From a virus, in the IMG/VR virus record IMGVR_UViG_3300010430_000176, positions 1 to 40,131 of that record: a stretch of 40,131 nt of DNA. The stretch is one strand, 5' to 3'. Within the stretch, counting starts at the first letter, position 1; every line of letters starts with the position of its first letter. Below are positions 29,966-38,071 of this stretch, piece by piece. The notes beneath the pieces were generated by a model. That model saw only the letters and a program-made list of their open reading frames with translations. It made no database searches and had not been told where the DNA came from. The position numbers were made by a program, and so were the translations under genes.

Positions 29966-30736
29966 TTACTCTGTTTCAGAATACCACATTTCTCTTACTT
30001 TGTCAAGGTGCTCTTCGTCATGCGGTACACCAGTTGTATTTAACTTCAGGAAATATCTATATTTCTGTTCATTATTTAAGGGTTCGATTTCTGCATAAGA
30101 TACAGGATAGCTTTTGAAATGATGTTGGTCAAATGGATGTAGGTCTTGATATCTTTTCCCCTTGTATGTAAATCTTCCCTCAAAGAATTCTGTGACTGCA
30201 ATGATTCTCTGTTTCCCATCAAGAACTTCATATAAGAAGTCAAAGTTTTCTCTGTATTTTCTCTTGATGATAGTGAATTTGCCTATATCAATGTTCTTGA
30301 ATATAGACTCTATAAGAGAAACCTTTTGCTCATCACTCCAGACATTACCCCTCTGGTAATCAGGATTAAGGTCCAATCCTACATCTCTATAGAGAAGATA
30401 GAAGAGAGATTCCAAATGTCTTTGGGAATAATTGAAGCGAATATCCTCATCCTCTTGAAGTTTCTCTACTTGCTCAATTTCTTCAGGAGACTTGTAGGGT
30501 TTAAGGTCTATCCAGAAAAGGTAAACTGTTTCCTTTTTTTCTCCCTTATGAACACCATACTGTATATCAGGGGTTTCTTTATAGACCTTATAGTATAGAC
30601 CATCCTCAAATACCTCAAGGATTCGGGCATATTTCCATGCCCCATACTGAACCCTCTCTCCTTCTTCATAAATGAAAGGTGGTTTAGGGACATTCTTTTT
30701 GTATCTTTCTGTTGGTATGTCTGTTAAGTTTCTCAT
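29966..30736 (-). CDS. DUF262/ParB-like domain protein (256 aa)
   Basis: NPDYQRG (124-130), VWSDEQK and DGKQR (173-177), then YFLKLNTTGVPH, are the conserved DUF262 blocks, a ParB-like nucleotide-dependent nuclease fold found in GmrS and Type IV restriction. In GmrS it pairs with DUF1524 (HNH) on the same polypeptide; here only the first domain is present, with an N-terminal beta-barrel-like segment (GERVQYGAWKYARILEV). May be an anti-restriction or DNA-processing protein. Confidence 0.7.
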   Translation of the reverse strand: MRNLTDIPTERYKKNVPKPPFIYEEGERVQYGAWKYARILEVFEDGLYYKVYKETPDIQYGVHKGEKKETVYLFWIDLKPYKSPEEIEQVEKLQEDEDIRFNYSQRHLESLFYLLYRDVGLDLNPDYQRGNVWSDEQKVSLIESIFKNIDIGKFTIIKRKYRENFDFLYEVLDGKQRIIAVTEFFEGRFTYKGKRYQDLHPFDQHHFKSYPVSYAEIEPLNNEQKYRYFLKLNTTGVPHDEEHLDKVREMWYSETE

Positions 30737-31102
30737 TTATCCTCCAGATGTTGGCATCGTTGAGTATTCGTTCTTAGCACCATCCATAGGGAAATCAATT
30801 ACTTCTTGTTCAGTATCTACAAAGATAACCTCTCCAGGTATCGTAGGTATCCATCCAGTGAAGAAGAAATCAATTCTAACCGGATATGGTTCTTCTCCAT
30901 TTGGTTCATGTTTCAAATATCTTTGTACTGCTGGACTCCACGTATTGTTATCAATCCCCACGATTATTGCGCCTTTCGTGAAGATAGCAGTGTTATTATC
31001 ATCCAGATATTTACCACAATGTTTTTTACAGATGCATGTGAATATGTGGTTTTTCTTAATCTGAATTAGGTTATAACATTCGATACAATAGAACAGCTTC
31101 AT
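30737..31102 (-). CDS. Zinc-binding hypothetical protein (121 aa)
   Basis: N-terminus has CIEC (near 7-10) and a CICKKHC cluster (near 23-29), together a probable zinc site. The rest is beta-rich (FFFTGWIPTIPGEVIFVDTE). ATGA overlap with 31099 gene. Unrecognised. Confidence 0.6.
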   Translation of the reverse strand: MKLFYCIECYNLIQIKKNHIFTCICKKHCGKYLDDNNTAIFTKGAIIVGIDNNTWSPAVQRYLKHEPNGEEPYPVRIDFFFTGWIPTIPGEVIFVDTEQEVIDFPMDGAKNEYSTMPTSGG

Positions 31103-31350
31103 TTACATTCCCCTGTAATGGTTAGAACACCACTCTCATTGTTATATAAGAACAGCTTCTTATGTTGACAGAACTCATACCACCCATTTCCAAATCTAAC
31201 TAATCTTGCATTAGTTGGAATGAAACGAGAACGGTATTTAGCTGTCTTCTTGAGTGTTCTGGAATAGCTTATAAAAACTATGCTTAGTATAATAAAAACC
31301 AGAAACATCAGAAGAAGAATATGTTCACCTTTGGGTTTTTTAAGTTTCAT
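31099..31350 (-). CDS. Single-span membrane protein (83 aa)
   Basis: Span at residues 10-28 (HILLLMFLVFIILSIVFIS) followed by an Arg-rich external segment with two Cys. Unknown. Confidence 0.6.
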   Translation of the reverse strand: MKLKKPKGEHILLLMFLVFIILSIVFISYSRTLKKTAKYRSRFIPTNARLVRFGNGWYEFCQHKKLFLYNNESGVLTITGECK

Positions 31351-31351
31351 C

Positions 31352-31639
31352 CTAACCCCTTTCCATATATCCGTCTAGTTCATATGAGACCTCATGAAGC
31401 CTATGGATAGGCGCAAGAAAGTAACGCCTTGGTCTTATGTCGCTTGGGTCTTGGAATGCATCCAGTTCCCCTTCATTATAGGCGATACCAGCAGCAGTAA
31501 ATATGCCGTTATCCACTAATACTACAGGTAAGAAGTTTTCAGGAACATTTTCCCACTTCATTGGGTAATGAACTTCTTTCGCATTCTTAAGCAACCATTT
31601 TTCTTTACTCATGCCTGTTGGATTTACATATGCTCCCAT
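31352..31639 (-). CDS. Hypothetical protein (95 aa)
   Basis: Soluble, contains KWENVPENFLPVVLVDNG and a Pro/Arg-rich end, no Cys. Not recognised; starts with ATG about 10 bases after GGAGA. Confidence 0.6.
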   Translation of the reverse strand: MGAYVNPTGMSKEKWLLKNAKEVHYPMKWENVPENFLPVVLVDNGIFTAAGIAYNEGELDAFQDPSDIRPRRYFLAPIHRLHEVSYELDGYMERG

Positions 31640-31643
31640 TTTC

Positions 31644-31793
31644 TTAATCTCCTTTGCTTTCTATTTTAAAGCAATGTTCACATAGGTTTTGTTCCCATCT
31701 ATGATGATAGTAGAACTCTACTTCAGTATTGTTAGCCCTACCACATCTCCCACACTTCATAAAAACGCTTGTTCCTAGTTCATCATCTTTCAT
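31644..31793 (-). CDS. Zinc-ribbon microprotein (49 aa)
   Basis: ATG 31793, 49 codons, KCGRCG and LCEHC pairs 22 residues apart. The upstream methyltransferase stop lies two bases away. Unknown function, same fold group as the other knuckles. Confidence 0.65.
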   Translation of the reverse strand: MKDDELGTSVFMKCGRCGRANNTEVEFYYHHRWEQNLCEHCFKIESKGD

Positions 31794-31795
31794 TG

Positions 31796-32305
31796 TTACC
31801 TCATTATCCAAACTATATTAATGCCAGCAATTGTTTTACTTACTCTGAGTACGTCCGTAAATTTAGTTGATAACCATTCGCTCATTTCTTTGGTAGTCCA
31901 TTCAAGATACCTAGGTCTTTCAGGGTAGTTCGCTATAATGTAACCAAAGGGTTTTACACACAACTTAATGCTTGTAATTGTTTCGCTTAACATCTGCTCA
32001 CTTGGTTGTATATTTAATACATTCGAAAGATAAACAACATCATATTTTTTGTCACGAACATTATCAACATATGAGTTGGGTATAGAAAAGTCAAATCCTT
32101 CTACAGAATATCCCTGTTCTCTAAGTGCCTTCACATGAATCATATCTTTACCACAACCAAAATCTAGAATAGATATAGGTGTATTGAATGGTGGGAAAAA
32201 CGCTAGAAGTTGAGGAAGTATTCTTGGTACAATAGCGTTTTTTCCAACTGCACCTTTACATCTTGCACTTCTGATTGCTCTTTCTGTCTCATCAAGAATC
32301 GTCAT
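31796..32305 (-). CDS. Class I SAM-dependent methyltransferase (169 aa)
   Basis: SAM motif I ILDFGCGKD (46-54), acidic motif II VEGFDFS, motif IV YDVVYLSNVLN (86-96) and motif VI KLCVKPFGYIIA are visible. Substrate unknown; small size suggests a small molecule or a modified base/sugar rather than DNA. The first eleven residues, MTILDETERAI, are identical to the gene at 32477. ATGA overlap with 32302 gene. Confidence 0.75.
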   Translation of the reverse strand: MTILDETERAIRSARCKGAVGKNAIVPRILPQLLAFFPPFNTPISILDFGCGKDMIHVKALREQGYSVEGFDFSIPNSYVDNVRDKKYDVVYLSNVLNIQPSEQMLSETITSIKLCVKPFGYIIANYPERPRYLEWTTKEMSEWLSTKFTDVLRVSKTIAGINIVWIMR

Positions 32306-32505
32306 ATGTCTTCCTTTGTTAGTATCATTGCTACAGCATCAGTACCAAAATATCTGTCTGATGCTAGTTCTTTTTTAATAGTCTTTTTGATATCTGCACC
32401 AAGAGGTAAGAATTTCAGCTTATTGTTTTTATGGTCATAGAAGAGTTCATGAACAAATAGTACATGACCGTTTTCATCAGCTATTGTCATTATTAGTTTT
32501 TTCAT
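32302..32505 (-). CDS. Hypothetical small protein (67 aa)
   Basis: ATG 32505 has AAGGA seven bases upstream; the frame extends to 32535. Small alpha/beta protein (LIMTIADENGHVLFVHELFY; LASDRYFGTDAVAMIL). Function unknown. Confidence 0.6.
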   Translation of the reverse strand: MKKLIMTIADENGHVLFVHELFYDHKNNKLKFLPLGADIKKTIKKELASDRYFGTDAVAMILTKEDI

Positions 32506-32692
32506 GTTCACATCCTTGGACTTTACATGCTCCACATTTTGAACAGTAGGCTTTATTTCCTGCTGTTAGTTCATAAATTTTCATAGTCAATTCGTGACGA
32601 TTTCTTATATAATCAGAATACGCCCATTGACCACGATAGTATTCATGTTCAAGTTTTTTTATTGCTCTTTCTGTTTCATCCAGTATTGTCAT
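32477..32692 (-). CDS. Cys-rich small protein sharing MTILDETERAI (71 aa)
   Basis: Begins at ATG 32692 with MTILDETERAI, the same eleven residues as the methyltransferase at 31796. Ends in CSKCGACKVQGCEHE, a Cys-rich zinc site. The upstream in-frame ATG at 32737 is less likely because of this shared start. Unknown function. Confidence 0.65.
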   Translation of the reverse strand: MTILDETERAIKKLEHEYYRGQWAYSDYIRNRHELTMKIYELTAGNKAYCSKCGACKVQGCEHEKTNNDNS

Positions 32693-32828
32693 TTTCTTTC
32701 TCTTTCTTAGTTCTAAGAACCAATCCTTCTGCTGCATTCAAGATGATTCCCTGTATTTGCCACATGGGTCTCTTTTTCATTTGTTCGCTGGATAATGCAT
32801 ATCCTATCATCTCTTTAAATTTTTTCAT
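32676..32828 (-). CDS. Hypothetical small protein (50 aa)
   Basis: ATG 32828 overlaps the stop of the 32825 gene (ATGA). Basic helical peptide beginning MKKFKEMIGYALSSEQMKK. Unrecognised. Confidence 0.55.
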   Translation of the reverse strand: MKKFKEMIGYALSSEQMKKRPMWQIQGIILNAAEGLVLRTKKEKENDNTG

Positions 32829-33013
32829 AAGATAGTCTCTCCACAGAACAAACATTCTTTTCTTAACGCCCACATCGGTTGGTCTGTTTTACAGAGCATA
32901 CAGCATATATGTGTTCTTTTTCTATAGGGTTCAGGGTAAAGTGTCGAGCCAAGATTGTAGTTTAATACCTTTCCATACCCTGGAGACCCCCTAATTTTTT
33001 TCTGTTTCGTCAT
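32825..33013 (-). CDS. Zinc-ribbon microprotein (62 aa)
   Basis: Basic N-terminal half, then CCMLC and CLFCG, 15 residues apart. Overlaps the upstream zinc-ribbon gene by 23 bases. Unknown. Confidence 0.65.
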   Translation of the reverse strand: MTKQKKIRGSPGYGKVLNYNLGSTLYPEPYRKRTHICCMLCKTDQPMWALRKECLFCGETIL

Positions 33014-33182
33014 CGTCTATTACCTCAAAGTCTTCTGGTACTCCAAGAACTCCATACCATTTCCTATTACATCTAGAGCAAACTAGTCTTACTTCCACGC
33101 TACCATCAGGATTAAGCATCATACTATAGTTCCATTTGACTATTGGTTGTCCACATCTACCACAGACAGTTTGAAGATTCAT
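32991..33182 (-). CDS. Zinc-ribbon microprotein (63 aa)
   Basis: CGRCGQP and CSRCNRKW pairs 26 residues apart with a beta hairpin (NPDGSVEVRLV) between: a textbook zinc ribbon. Acidic C-terminal tail. Unknown partner. Confidence 0.7.
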   Translation of the reverse strand: MNLQTVCGRCGQPIVKWNYSMMLNPDGSVEVRLVCSRCNRKWYGVLGVPEDFEVIDDDETEKN

Positions 33183-33184
33183 TT

Positions 33185-33412
33185 CTATTTTCCTATTACA
33201 AAGGACATACTAAGGGCAATTAACCACACTTCCCACATTGCAATATCACCAGTTCTAGAAAAGTATTCTTTAATAGCTTCCCATGGGAATGGTAATCCTC
33301 TTACTGCTCCCATAAAAAGAGTACCAATGAGAGCAACAAACAGAATAAAAATAATAACTAGTGTGCCTACTTTAAGACCTAGCTTTGTATATCTCTTTTC
33401 CATCTCACCCAT
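33185..33412 (-). CDS. Membrane protein (75 aa)
   Basis: ATG 33412 preferred for a GGGGA ribosome site; two spans (LVIIFILFVALIGTLFMG, WEVWLIALSMSFVI). Overlaps the ligase stop by eight bases. Unknown. Confidence 0.6.
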   Translation of the reverse strand: MGEMEKRYTKLGLKVGTLVIIFILFVALIGTLFMGAVRGLPFPWEAIKEYFSRTGDIAMWEVWLIALSMSFVIGK

Positions 33413-35249
33413 TGCACATCCCCTGTAATTGATTGAAGTCAATTATCTCTGTTCCATATTGTTCTGCTTTCTTATTTTTACTGGACCCAGAATTTGGATT
33501 ATCTGTTACTAAGTAATTAGTCTTCTTAGTAACTGAGTTCTTCCAAGTTCCACCCTTACTTTCAATCATTCGAACCAGTGCATCTCTTTTCATCGGTAAC
33601 TTTCCGGTGATACAAAGGATTTTACCATCAAGTACACCAGTAGCTCTTTCTTCTAATTTGAGACCTAAATATTCAAGTTCTTCAAGTGTTTCATTACAGG
33701 TATATTGATTACCTCTGATATAGCTTCCTACAGTTATACCAATCCCCTCAACTTCTGTTAGCTCTTTGTAGGATGCATTAAGTACATTATGGATAGACCC
33801 AAATTGTCTAATCAAATCAGCAGCAACAGTGTTACCCACATTTGGAATAGCAAATGCAGCAAGAAGTTTTTCATGGGTAGTATTCATAGTACCCTGGATT
33901 TCATCATATATTTGGGTAGCTCTTCTTTCCCCAAAACCTTCAATTCTCATGAGTTCATTAATACTTAAATCATAGATTTGAAAAATATCAGGTGGTTTTG
34001 AATTATCAATATGGTCACCTAGTTTTTTGAGAGAGACAGCAGTTATGTTTTCAGCACCTAGGGTTCTGAACCAATATTCCAATTCATAGTAAACCTTCTC
34101 TGGGCATTGTTTATTGGTACAAACTATATCTACACCTAACCGATGTGATTCACTATAACAAGAAGGACAAGAATGATATCGACCTAAATTATCGGATGCA
34201 GTATACACTTCTTCGATATATGGGATAACATCACCAGACCTTACAATACCTACCTCTGCACCAATCCCTGCTCCCATTTTAGAAAGCAGTTCAAAATTGT
34301 GTCCGGTGACTCTACTAACTGTTACACCTTGAATCCCAATAGGTCTGATAATTACAACAGGAACTATACGTCCTGTTCTGGTCACACTCCATTCAATATC
34401 TTCAACAGTTGTTTTAACTGCATCTAGATTTACCTTGAATGCAATTTTAAATGTTGGGTATAATACATCTTCCCTATCTGATTTGTTGAGAGTGATTACA
34501 AGACCATCAACGTCATATCTATCATGTTCTCTTGCTGATTGTAGCAGTGCTACTAATCTATCTTCTGTTTCTCCATCAACAAAAGGACCGTTTAATGTCC
34601 ACCACATAGGATTGTTTTGAGTACCCCATAACTCTTCAATAATTTCCCATCTTCTTTCTTCTGTCCATTCGTTAGGAACACTCTCCATATTAAGGTCATC
34701 AGGTGCTTCAACAATCTCGTAGAAGTATGCTTTGAGATGTTGACAGTTCTCAGTACCGTCTTTGTTTAGAAGACCACTAGCACCATTTCTTCTGTTCTTA
34801 TATCCAAAATCAGCAGGGTCTTTGTTGAGTACAGCTTCACCACGAAACACCCATCTACCAGAGGAATATATTTCAGGACAGAAGAGTTTGACCTTATCTG
34901 TAATGTCTGTGCCTAGCTCACCATCTCCTCTTCGATATCCTGCAATGGGTTTACCGTCTTCATAGATAACTAGGAAACTGGCACCATCTACCTTTTCAGA
35001 TACAATGAAGTTCTTACCTGTTTTCTTGAGCCAATCAAGAACGGTATCAATCTTCATCTTGTCAAGCGAACCCATGATATAAGGTAATTTAACTTTTTCA
35101 CCAGCAACACCAACAGTCTCAAAATATGGGTCTTCAGGAAAAAGTTCTTTAGCTTCTTCCCTCATCATATCATAATCGGTATCTGATATTTCGGGTTGAC
35201 CATCAGCATATTTTTTGTCATGAAGTTTAAGAAGGTCTATGATATTCAT
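33405..35249 (-). CDS. ligA: NAD+-dependent DNA ligase (614 aa)
   Basis: Seals 3'-OH/5'-PO4 nicks in DNA, including Okazaki fragments, using NAD+. Adenylation lysine K86 in SEKVDGAS; RRGDGELGTD and FRGEAVL motifs follow. A Cys-x2-Cys ... Cys-x4-Cys zinc region (about 365-390), helix-hairpin-helix repeats (EGFGERRATQIYD; EGIGITVGSYI) and a C-terminal BRCT domain (about 540-614, LCITGKLPMKRD) are in the canonical order. ATG 35249 is taken because it forms ATGA with the upstream stop and AAGGAG lies nine bases upstream. Replaces the ATP-dependent gp30 ligase of T4. Confidence 0.92.
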   Translation of the reverse strand: MNIIDLLKLHDKKYADGQPEISDTDYDMMREEAKELFPEDPYFETVGVAGEKVKLPYIMGSLDKMKIDTVLDWLKKTGKNFIVSEKVDGASFLVIYEDGKPIAGYRRGDGELGTDITDKVKLFCPEIYSSGRWVFRGEAVLNKDPADFGYKNRRNGASGLLNKDGTENCQHLKAYFYEIVEAPDDLNMESVPNEWTEERRWEIIEELWGTQNNPMWWTLNGPFVDGETEDRLVALLQSAREHDRYDVDGLVITLNKSDREDVLYPTFKIAFKVNLDAVKTTVEDIEWSVTRTGRIVPVVIIRPIGIQGVTVSRVTGHNFELLSKMGAGIGAEVGIVRSGDVIPYIEEVYTASDNLGRYHSCPSCYSESHRLGVDIVCTNKQCPEKVYYELEYWFRTLGAENITAVSLKKLGDHIDNSKPPDIFQIYDLSINELMRIEGFGERRATQIYDEIQGTMNTTHEKLLAAFAIPNVGNTVAADLIRQFGSIHNVLNASYKELTEVEGIGITVGSYIRGNQYTCNETLEELEYLGLKLEERATGVLDGKILCITGKLPMKRDALVRMIESKGGTWKNSVTKKTNYLVTDNPNSGSSKNKKAEQYGTEIIDFNQLQGMCNG

Positions 35250-35551
35250 TTCTTCCATCTCCTTATGTAGACTTGACCCTTCAGAAATAGATATGCATAA
35301 CCATCCTTACCGTACATTAAATTGGTTAAACTATGTCCATCAACACCAATAGGGATAGCTTTAACTACTAGCCTAGACCCACCAGCAATTTCTTGATACC
35401 AGTTAGTCACTACTGCTTTAGGGTCATTGTGGTCTTTTGCTACCCTACCAAACGTAGTATACTTGATACCACCACTGTCTTTTTCCCAAAGATTAGGAGG
35501 AAGAGTCACAACTTTTTTGGTTCTTCTCCATCTCAGTCCATCAAAAATCAT
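35246..35551 (-). CDS. Hypothetical protein (101 aa)
   Basis: ATG 35551 follows GGGAG and shares TAATG with the preceding stop. Beta-rich small protein (IKYTTFGRVAKD, LVVKAIPIGVDG, GYAYLFLKGQVY). Unrecognised; the upstream in-frame ATG lies inside the previous gene. Confidence 0.6.
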   Translation of the reverse strand: MIFDGLRWRRTKKVVTLPPNLWEKDSGGIKYTTFGRVAKDHNDPKAVVTNWYQEIAGGSRLVVKAIPIGVDGHSLTNLMYGKDGYAYLFLKGQVYIRRWKK

Positions 35552-35736
35552 TACTTCTTCTCCCTTATGATGACATCCCATCTTGAACGAATGAGAGAGT
35601 TCACTTGTTCTTCTGTAAGATATTCACCAACTTTGAATTCAGTGGAGTTCTTCAGTTTGGTGATACAGAAATCATGGTCTCTTGTAGCGAATCTTGTGAC
35701 TCTATTTTCAGTTAGCCATATTGTTTTTTTAGTCAT
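35551..35736 (-). CDS. Hypothetical small protein (61 aa)
   Basis: Basic 61-residue protein with TENRVTRFATRDHDFC and a helix EYLTEEQVNSLI. Overlaps the upstream gene by eight bases. Unknown. Confidence 0.6.
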   Translation of the reverse strand: MTKKTIWLTENRVTRFATRDHDFCITKLKNSTEFKVGEYLTEEQVNSLIRSRWDVIIREKK

Positions 35737-35980
35737 CCTCTTCCTCCATCTTCTCTTGTGTCATTTTGATAGGTGGTAAATCCAGAAAATTATATGTTGA
35801 TTTCTCAATAATCTGCATCATCTCTTGTGCCATTTGTTCTTTAAGTGAGTGATGTCTAATTTCAAGTAGTTGATTACATTTCCTGCACGTAAGATTAAGC
35901 AAACTAGTAAAGTTCTGCATTTCTGCTGGAACAAAATATTCTCGACTACACCCAGAACAAAATATTCTAATTTCTTTCAT
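35729..35980 (-). CDS. Zinc-ribbon protein (83 aa)
   Basis: N-terminal CSGC (8-11) and CRKC (32-35) pairs form a zinc ribbon, then a helical acidic tail ending in KMEEEDD. Driven by the promoter at 35999. Unknown. Confidence 0.7.
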   Translation of the reverse strand: MKEIRIFCSGCSREYFVPAEMQNFTSLLNLTCRKCNQLLEIRHHSLKEQMAQEMMQIIEKSTYNFLDLPPIKMTQEKMEEEDD

Positions 35981-35998
35981 GTTTAACTCCTTACGCCC

Positions 35999-36027
35999 AT
36001 TCTAACACTAAAACTTATATTTGTAAA
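35999..36027 (-). promoter_or_regulatory. Promoter before 35980 gene
   Basis: Minus-strand TTTACA, 17-bp spacer, TAGAAT, with GGGTAGG preceding. Start site would be about 12 bases before the zinc-ribbon ATG region; leads the LigA operon. Confidence 0.7.
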
Positions 36028-36046
36028 CCTACCCTCCATATATTTT

Positions 36047-36187
36047 TCATTTTCCAAATTTTTCCCATGTGTTATCATCTACTGTAAACAGTGATTCTTG
36101 TTGATTTGATATTTCAATCACTTGTTCTATCTCTTGCCAATAAATTTCTTCTTCCAGTGTAACCGGAATGTCTTTAGGGTGACTCAT
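36047..36187 (-). CDS. Acidic microprotein (46 aa)
   Basis: ATG 36187, 46 codons, product rich in Glu, Gln and Ile (LEEEIYWQEIEQVIEI). Helical and acidic; no family recognised. Last gene before the promoter at 35999. Confidence 0.55.
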   Translation of the reverse strand: MSHPKDIPVTLEEEIYWQEIEQVIEISNQQESLFTVDDNTWEKFGK

Positions 36188-36199
36188 GAGTTTACTCCC

Positions 36200-36697
36200 T
36201 TATTTCAGATAAGGTGGACCCCAAGGGGTTACAATGTATTTTTCATTATAGATGTTACCCCTAGCATGTTTAGCAGGTGCCTTCCAGCTTGCAGGTTTCA
36301 GGATATCACCATTAGTAGTATCAATGAAAGCCCATGCACTGGATTGCGTACCATCATCAGCAACTATTCTGATGTAGCGTCTTCCCTTCATCAGAACTAG
36401 TCTCTTGTGTTGACCTGGAAACTGTTCCATATTCTTGTCAACCACATTCTGGGAAAATTCGACAAACCTCATAAGAGCAGTATCAAAATCCGACTCTGCG
36501 TTTGTGTTTTCCTCTATCTCTTCTTTCCAATGAGAATCCACTGTTAAAGTAAGATAACGAGTTTCCACATTGCTATCATCATCAACTAGAACAGTACCAT
36601 CTCTCAGAGTAATGTTGACACCTTTGACTGCACCATCTTTGTCCATGACCACGTTAATTGCTAACTGGTCATTTTCGAAAAGTCTATTAACTCTCAT
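36200..36697 (-). CDS. Hypothetical protein (165 aa)
   Basis: C-terminal block WAFIDTTNGDILKPASWK then APAKHARGNIYN is a sequence pattern common to uncharacterised phage proteins. The N-terminus is beta-rich (VNITLRDGTVLVDDD, YLTLTVDSHW). Possibly a conserved accessory protein. Good start at ATG 36697. Confidence 0.65.
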   Translation of the reverse strand: MRVNRLFENDQLAINVVMDKDGAVKGVNITLRDGTVLVDDDSNVETRYLTLTVDSHWKEEIEENTNAESDFDTALMRFVEFSQNVVDKNMEQFPGQHKRLVLMKGRRYIRIVADDGTQSSAWAFIDTTNGDILKPASWKAPAKHARGNIYNEKYIVTPWGPPYLK

Positions 36698-36698
36698 T

Positions 36699-36821
36699 TT
36701 AGTAATCCTCCTCTATATCTTCTAGGTCAAATTCTTCCTCATGGTTCTGCCACATCTGACCTTCCCATTCTTCCAATTCCCCTGGAAACAAAGGTTTAAG
36801 TTTTCTTCCCATCACATCCAT
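36699..36821 (-). CDS. Acidic microprotein (40 aa)
   Basis: ATG 36821; 40 codons. Contains Glu-rich tail (NHEEEFDLEDIEEDY) and Pro/Leu start. Two bases from the next start. Not recognised. Confidence 0.5.
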   Translation of the reverse strand: MDVMGRKLKPLFPGELEEWEGQMWQNHEEEFDLEDIEEDY

Positions 36822-36823
36822 GA

Positions 36824-37129
36824 TTATCCCCTATCTCCATAGTCTTTTTCATCAAGAAGACCTTGAGCAGCAAGTTCAGCTTCAGCAATATTATCAATAG
36901 AGGTAATAGTAATACCCATTTTTTCTGCTGCTTCCAAAGCATCTTCAGGATGTTGGAAAACTCTTGACTTAGCAAGCATTGCAGGATAGTTAGACCTAGC
37001 AACTTCAGTAGCTTGCTCGTTGGTTAACTCAGTACCATCCTTGTTTACCCATCCTAATGTCACAGGGATAGTTCCTTTAAAGGAATAAGTACCAGCAGGA
37101 TTCAAGATTAAATGGATACCTAAATTCAT
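36824..37129 (-). CDS. Hypothetical protein (101 aa)
   Basis: AAGGAGG five bases before ATG 37129 sets the start; frame is open upstream. Starts MNLGIHLILNPAGTYSFKGT and continues with ALEAAEKMGITI. Alpha/beta, unrecognised. Confidence 0.6.
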   Translation of the reverse strand: MNLGIHLILNPAGTYSFKGTIPVTLGWVNKDGTELTNEQATEVARSNYPAMLAKSRVFQHPEDALEAAEKMGITITSIDNIAEAELAAQGLLDEKDYGDRG

Positions 37130-37139
37130 GACAACCTCC

Positions 37140-37427
37140 TTATGTCCTGTATGTTTTACCAGTGATGACATTAACAACATCAACGTCTTCACCGAAAGCT
37201 GCTCTCATTTCGTACATATGTTCTGCATCAGGTTCATAGTCTTCCATGCTTTTGCGGTATTCTTTTATGAATTTTGTGGTCTCTTCATCACGATACATCT
37301 TGCATCGTTTGCGAGTACCATCATCAATTCCAGCTTCTTCAAGGCAATCGTCTGGGGGAACACGGTCATTCGACTTCCATCTCCAGACATTCATTTCATC
37401 CTTATATGCTTCATCAAAGAAATCCAT
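37140..37427 (-). CDS. Hypothetical acidic protein (95 aa)
   Basis: Charged, mostly helical with several Arg/Lys/Asp; VNVITGKTYRT end. No Cys pair beyond two scattered Cys. Unknown. Confidence 0.6.
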   Translation of the reverse strand: MDFFDEAYKDEMNVWRWKSNDRVPPDDCLEEAGIDDGTRKRCKMYRDEETTKFIKEYRKSMEDYEPDAEHMYEMRAAFGEDVDVVNVITGKTYRT

Positions 37428-37436
37428 TGAAACCTC

Positions 37437-37829
37437 CTACGGTAGTGCTAACGCACTTGGCATATAATTAGGGTCTTTATCCATCCTAACCAGTTCAGGT
37501 TCCACCCAATCCAGATAGGCATTAGTACCGTAACAAACTCTAACTACTCCCCAATGTTCAGGGTCAAGAGTACCACCATTATGAAGATGAAGAGTAATTG
37601 CATCAAGTGCTTTCTGAAGTTTAGCCCAACTAACTTCATTATCATCTTCAAGGAAAGAATGACGATTAGTATAAAGGATGCCATACTCTGACATGGCATA
37701 AATGGCAATACCTTCAGCTTCTCTCGTATAGGGACCGTCTTCATTCCATTCTTCAATCAGAGGAGCATTACGACCTACACGTTCAATCTTCACCCAAAGG
37801 ATTTTGGCTTTCTCAATAGCTTCTGGCAT
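37437..37829 (-). CDS. Hypothetical protein (130 aa)
   Basis: Alpha/beta soluble protein with Trp/His-rich centre (EVSWAKLQKALDAI, LHLHNGG). Nothing diagnostic. A short gene with clear GGAGG follows. Confidence 0.6.
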   Translation of the reverse strand: MPEAIEKAKILWVKIERVGRNAPLIEEWNEDGPYTREAEGIAIYAMSEYGILYTNRHSFLEDDNEVSWAKLQKALDAITLHLHNGGTLDPEHWGVVRVCYGTNAYLDWVEPELVRMDKDPNYMPSALALP

Positions 37830-37830
37830 A

Positions 37831-37974
37831 CTAACCTCCAGTTACGTAGACCTTCCAATAGTCACCAAGGTCATCTATATGAAAAGCAGCACCATTTAAT
37901 GCTAAAGCAGTTAGGAACTTAGCTAGTGCTTCAACATCGTCACCGTACTTGGAAAATTTGACTCCGTTATTCAT
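37831..37974 (-). CDS. Microprotein (47 aa)
   Basis: ATG 37974 with AGAGGAGG ribosome site. Helix DDVEALAKFLTALAL followed by AAFHIDDLGDYWKVYVTGG. First gene after the promoter at 38013. Unknown. Confidence 0.6.
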   Translation of the reverse strand: MNNGVKFSKYGDDVEALAKFLTALALNGAAFHIDDLGDYWKVYVTGG

Positions 37975-38012
37975 TCTGACCTCCTCTTTGTTAATTCCTG
38001 ACTTTCACTTAT

Positions 38013-38041
38013 AGTATAACATAGAAAAATGTATTTGTAAA
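38013..38041 (-). promoter_or_regulatory. Promoter A (duplicated block)
   Basis: Minus-strand TTTACA, 17-bp spacer, TATACT. The segment 38029-38059 is identical to 39821-39851. The -35 lies inside an imperfect inverted repeat, TGTAAAC-CCT-GTTTGCA, a possible operator. Confidence 0.8.
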
Positions 38042-38071
38042 CCCTGTTTGCAAATATTTATTCATTTATTT

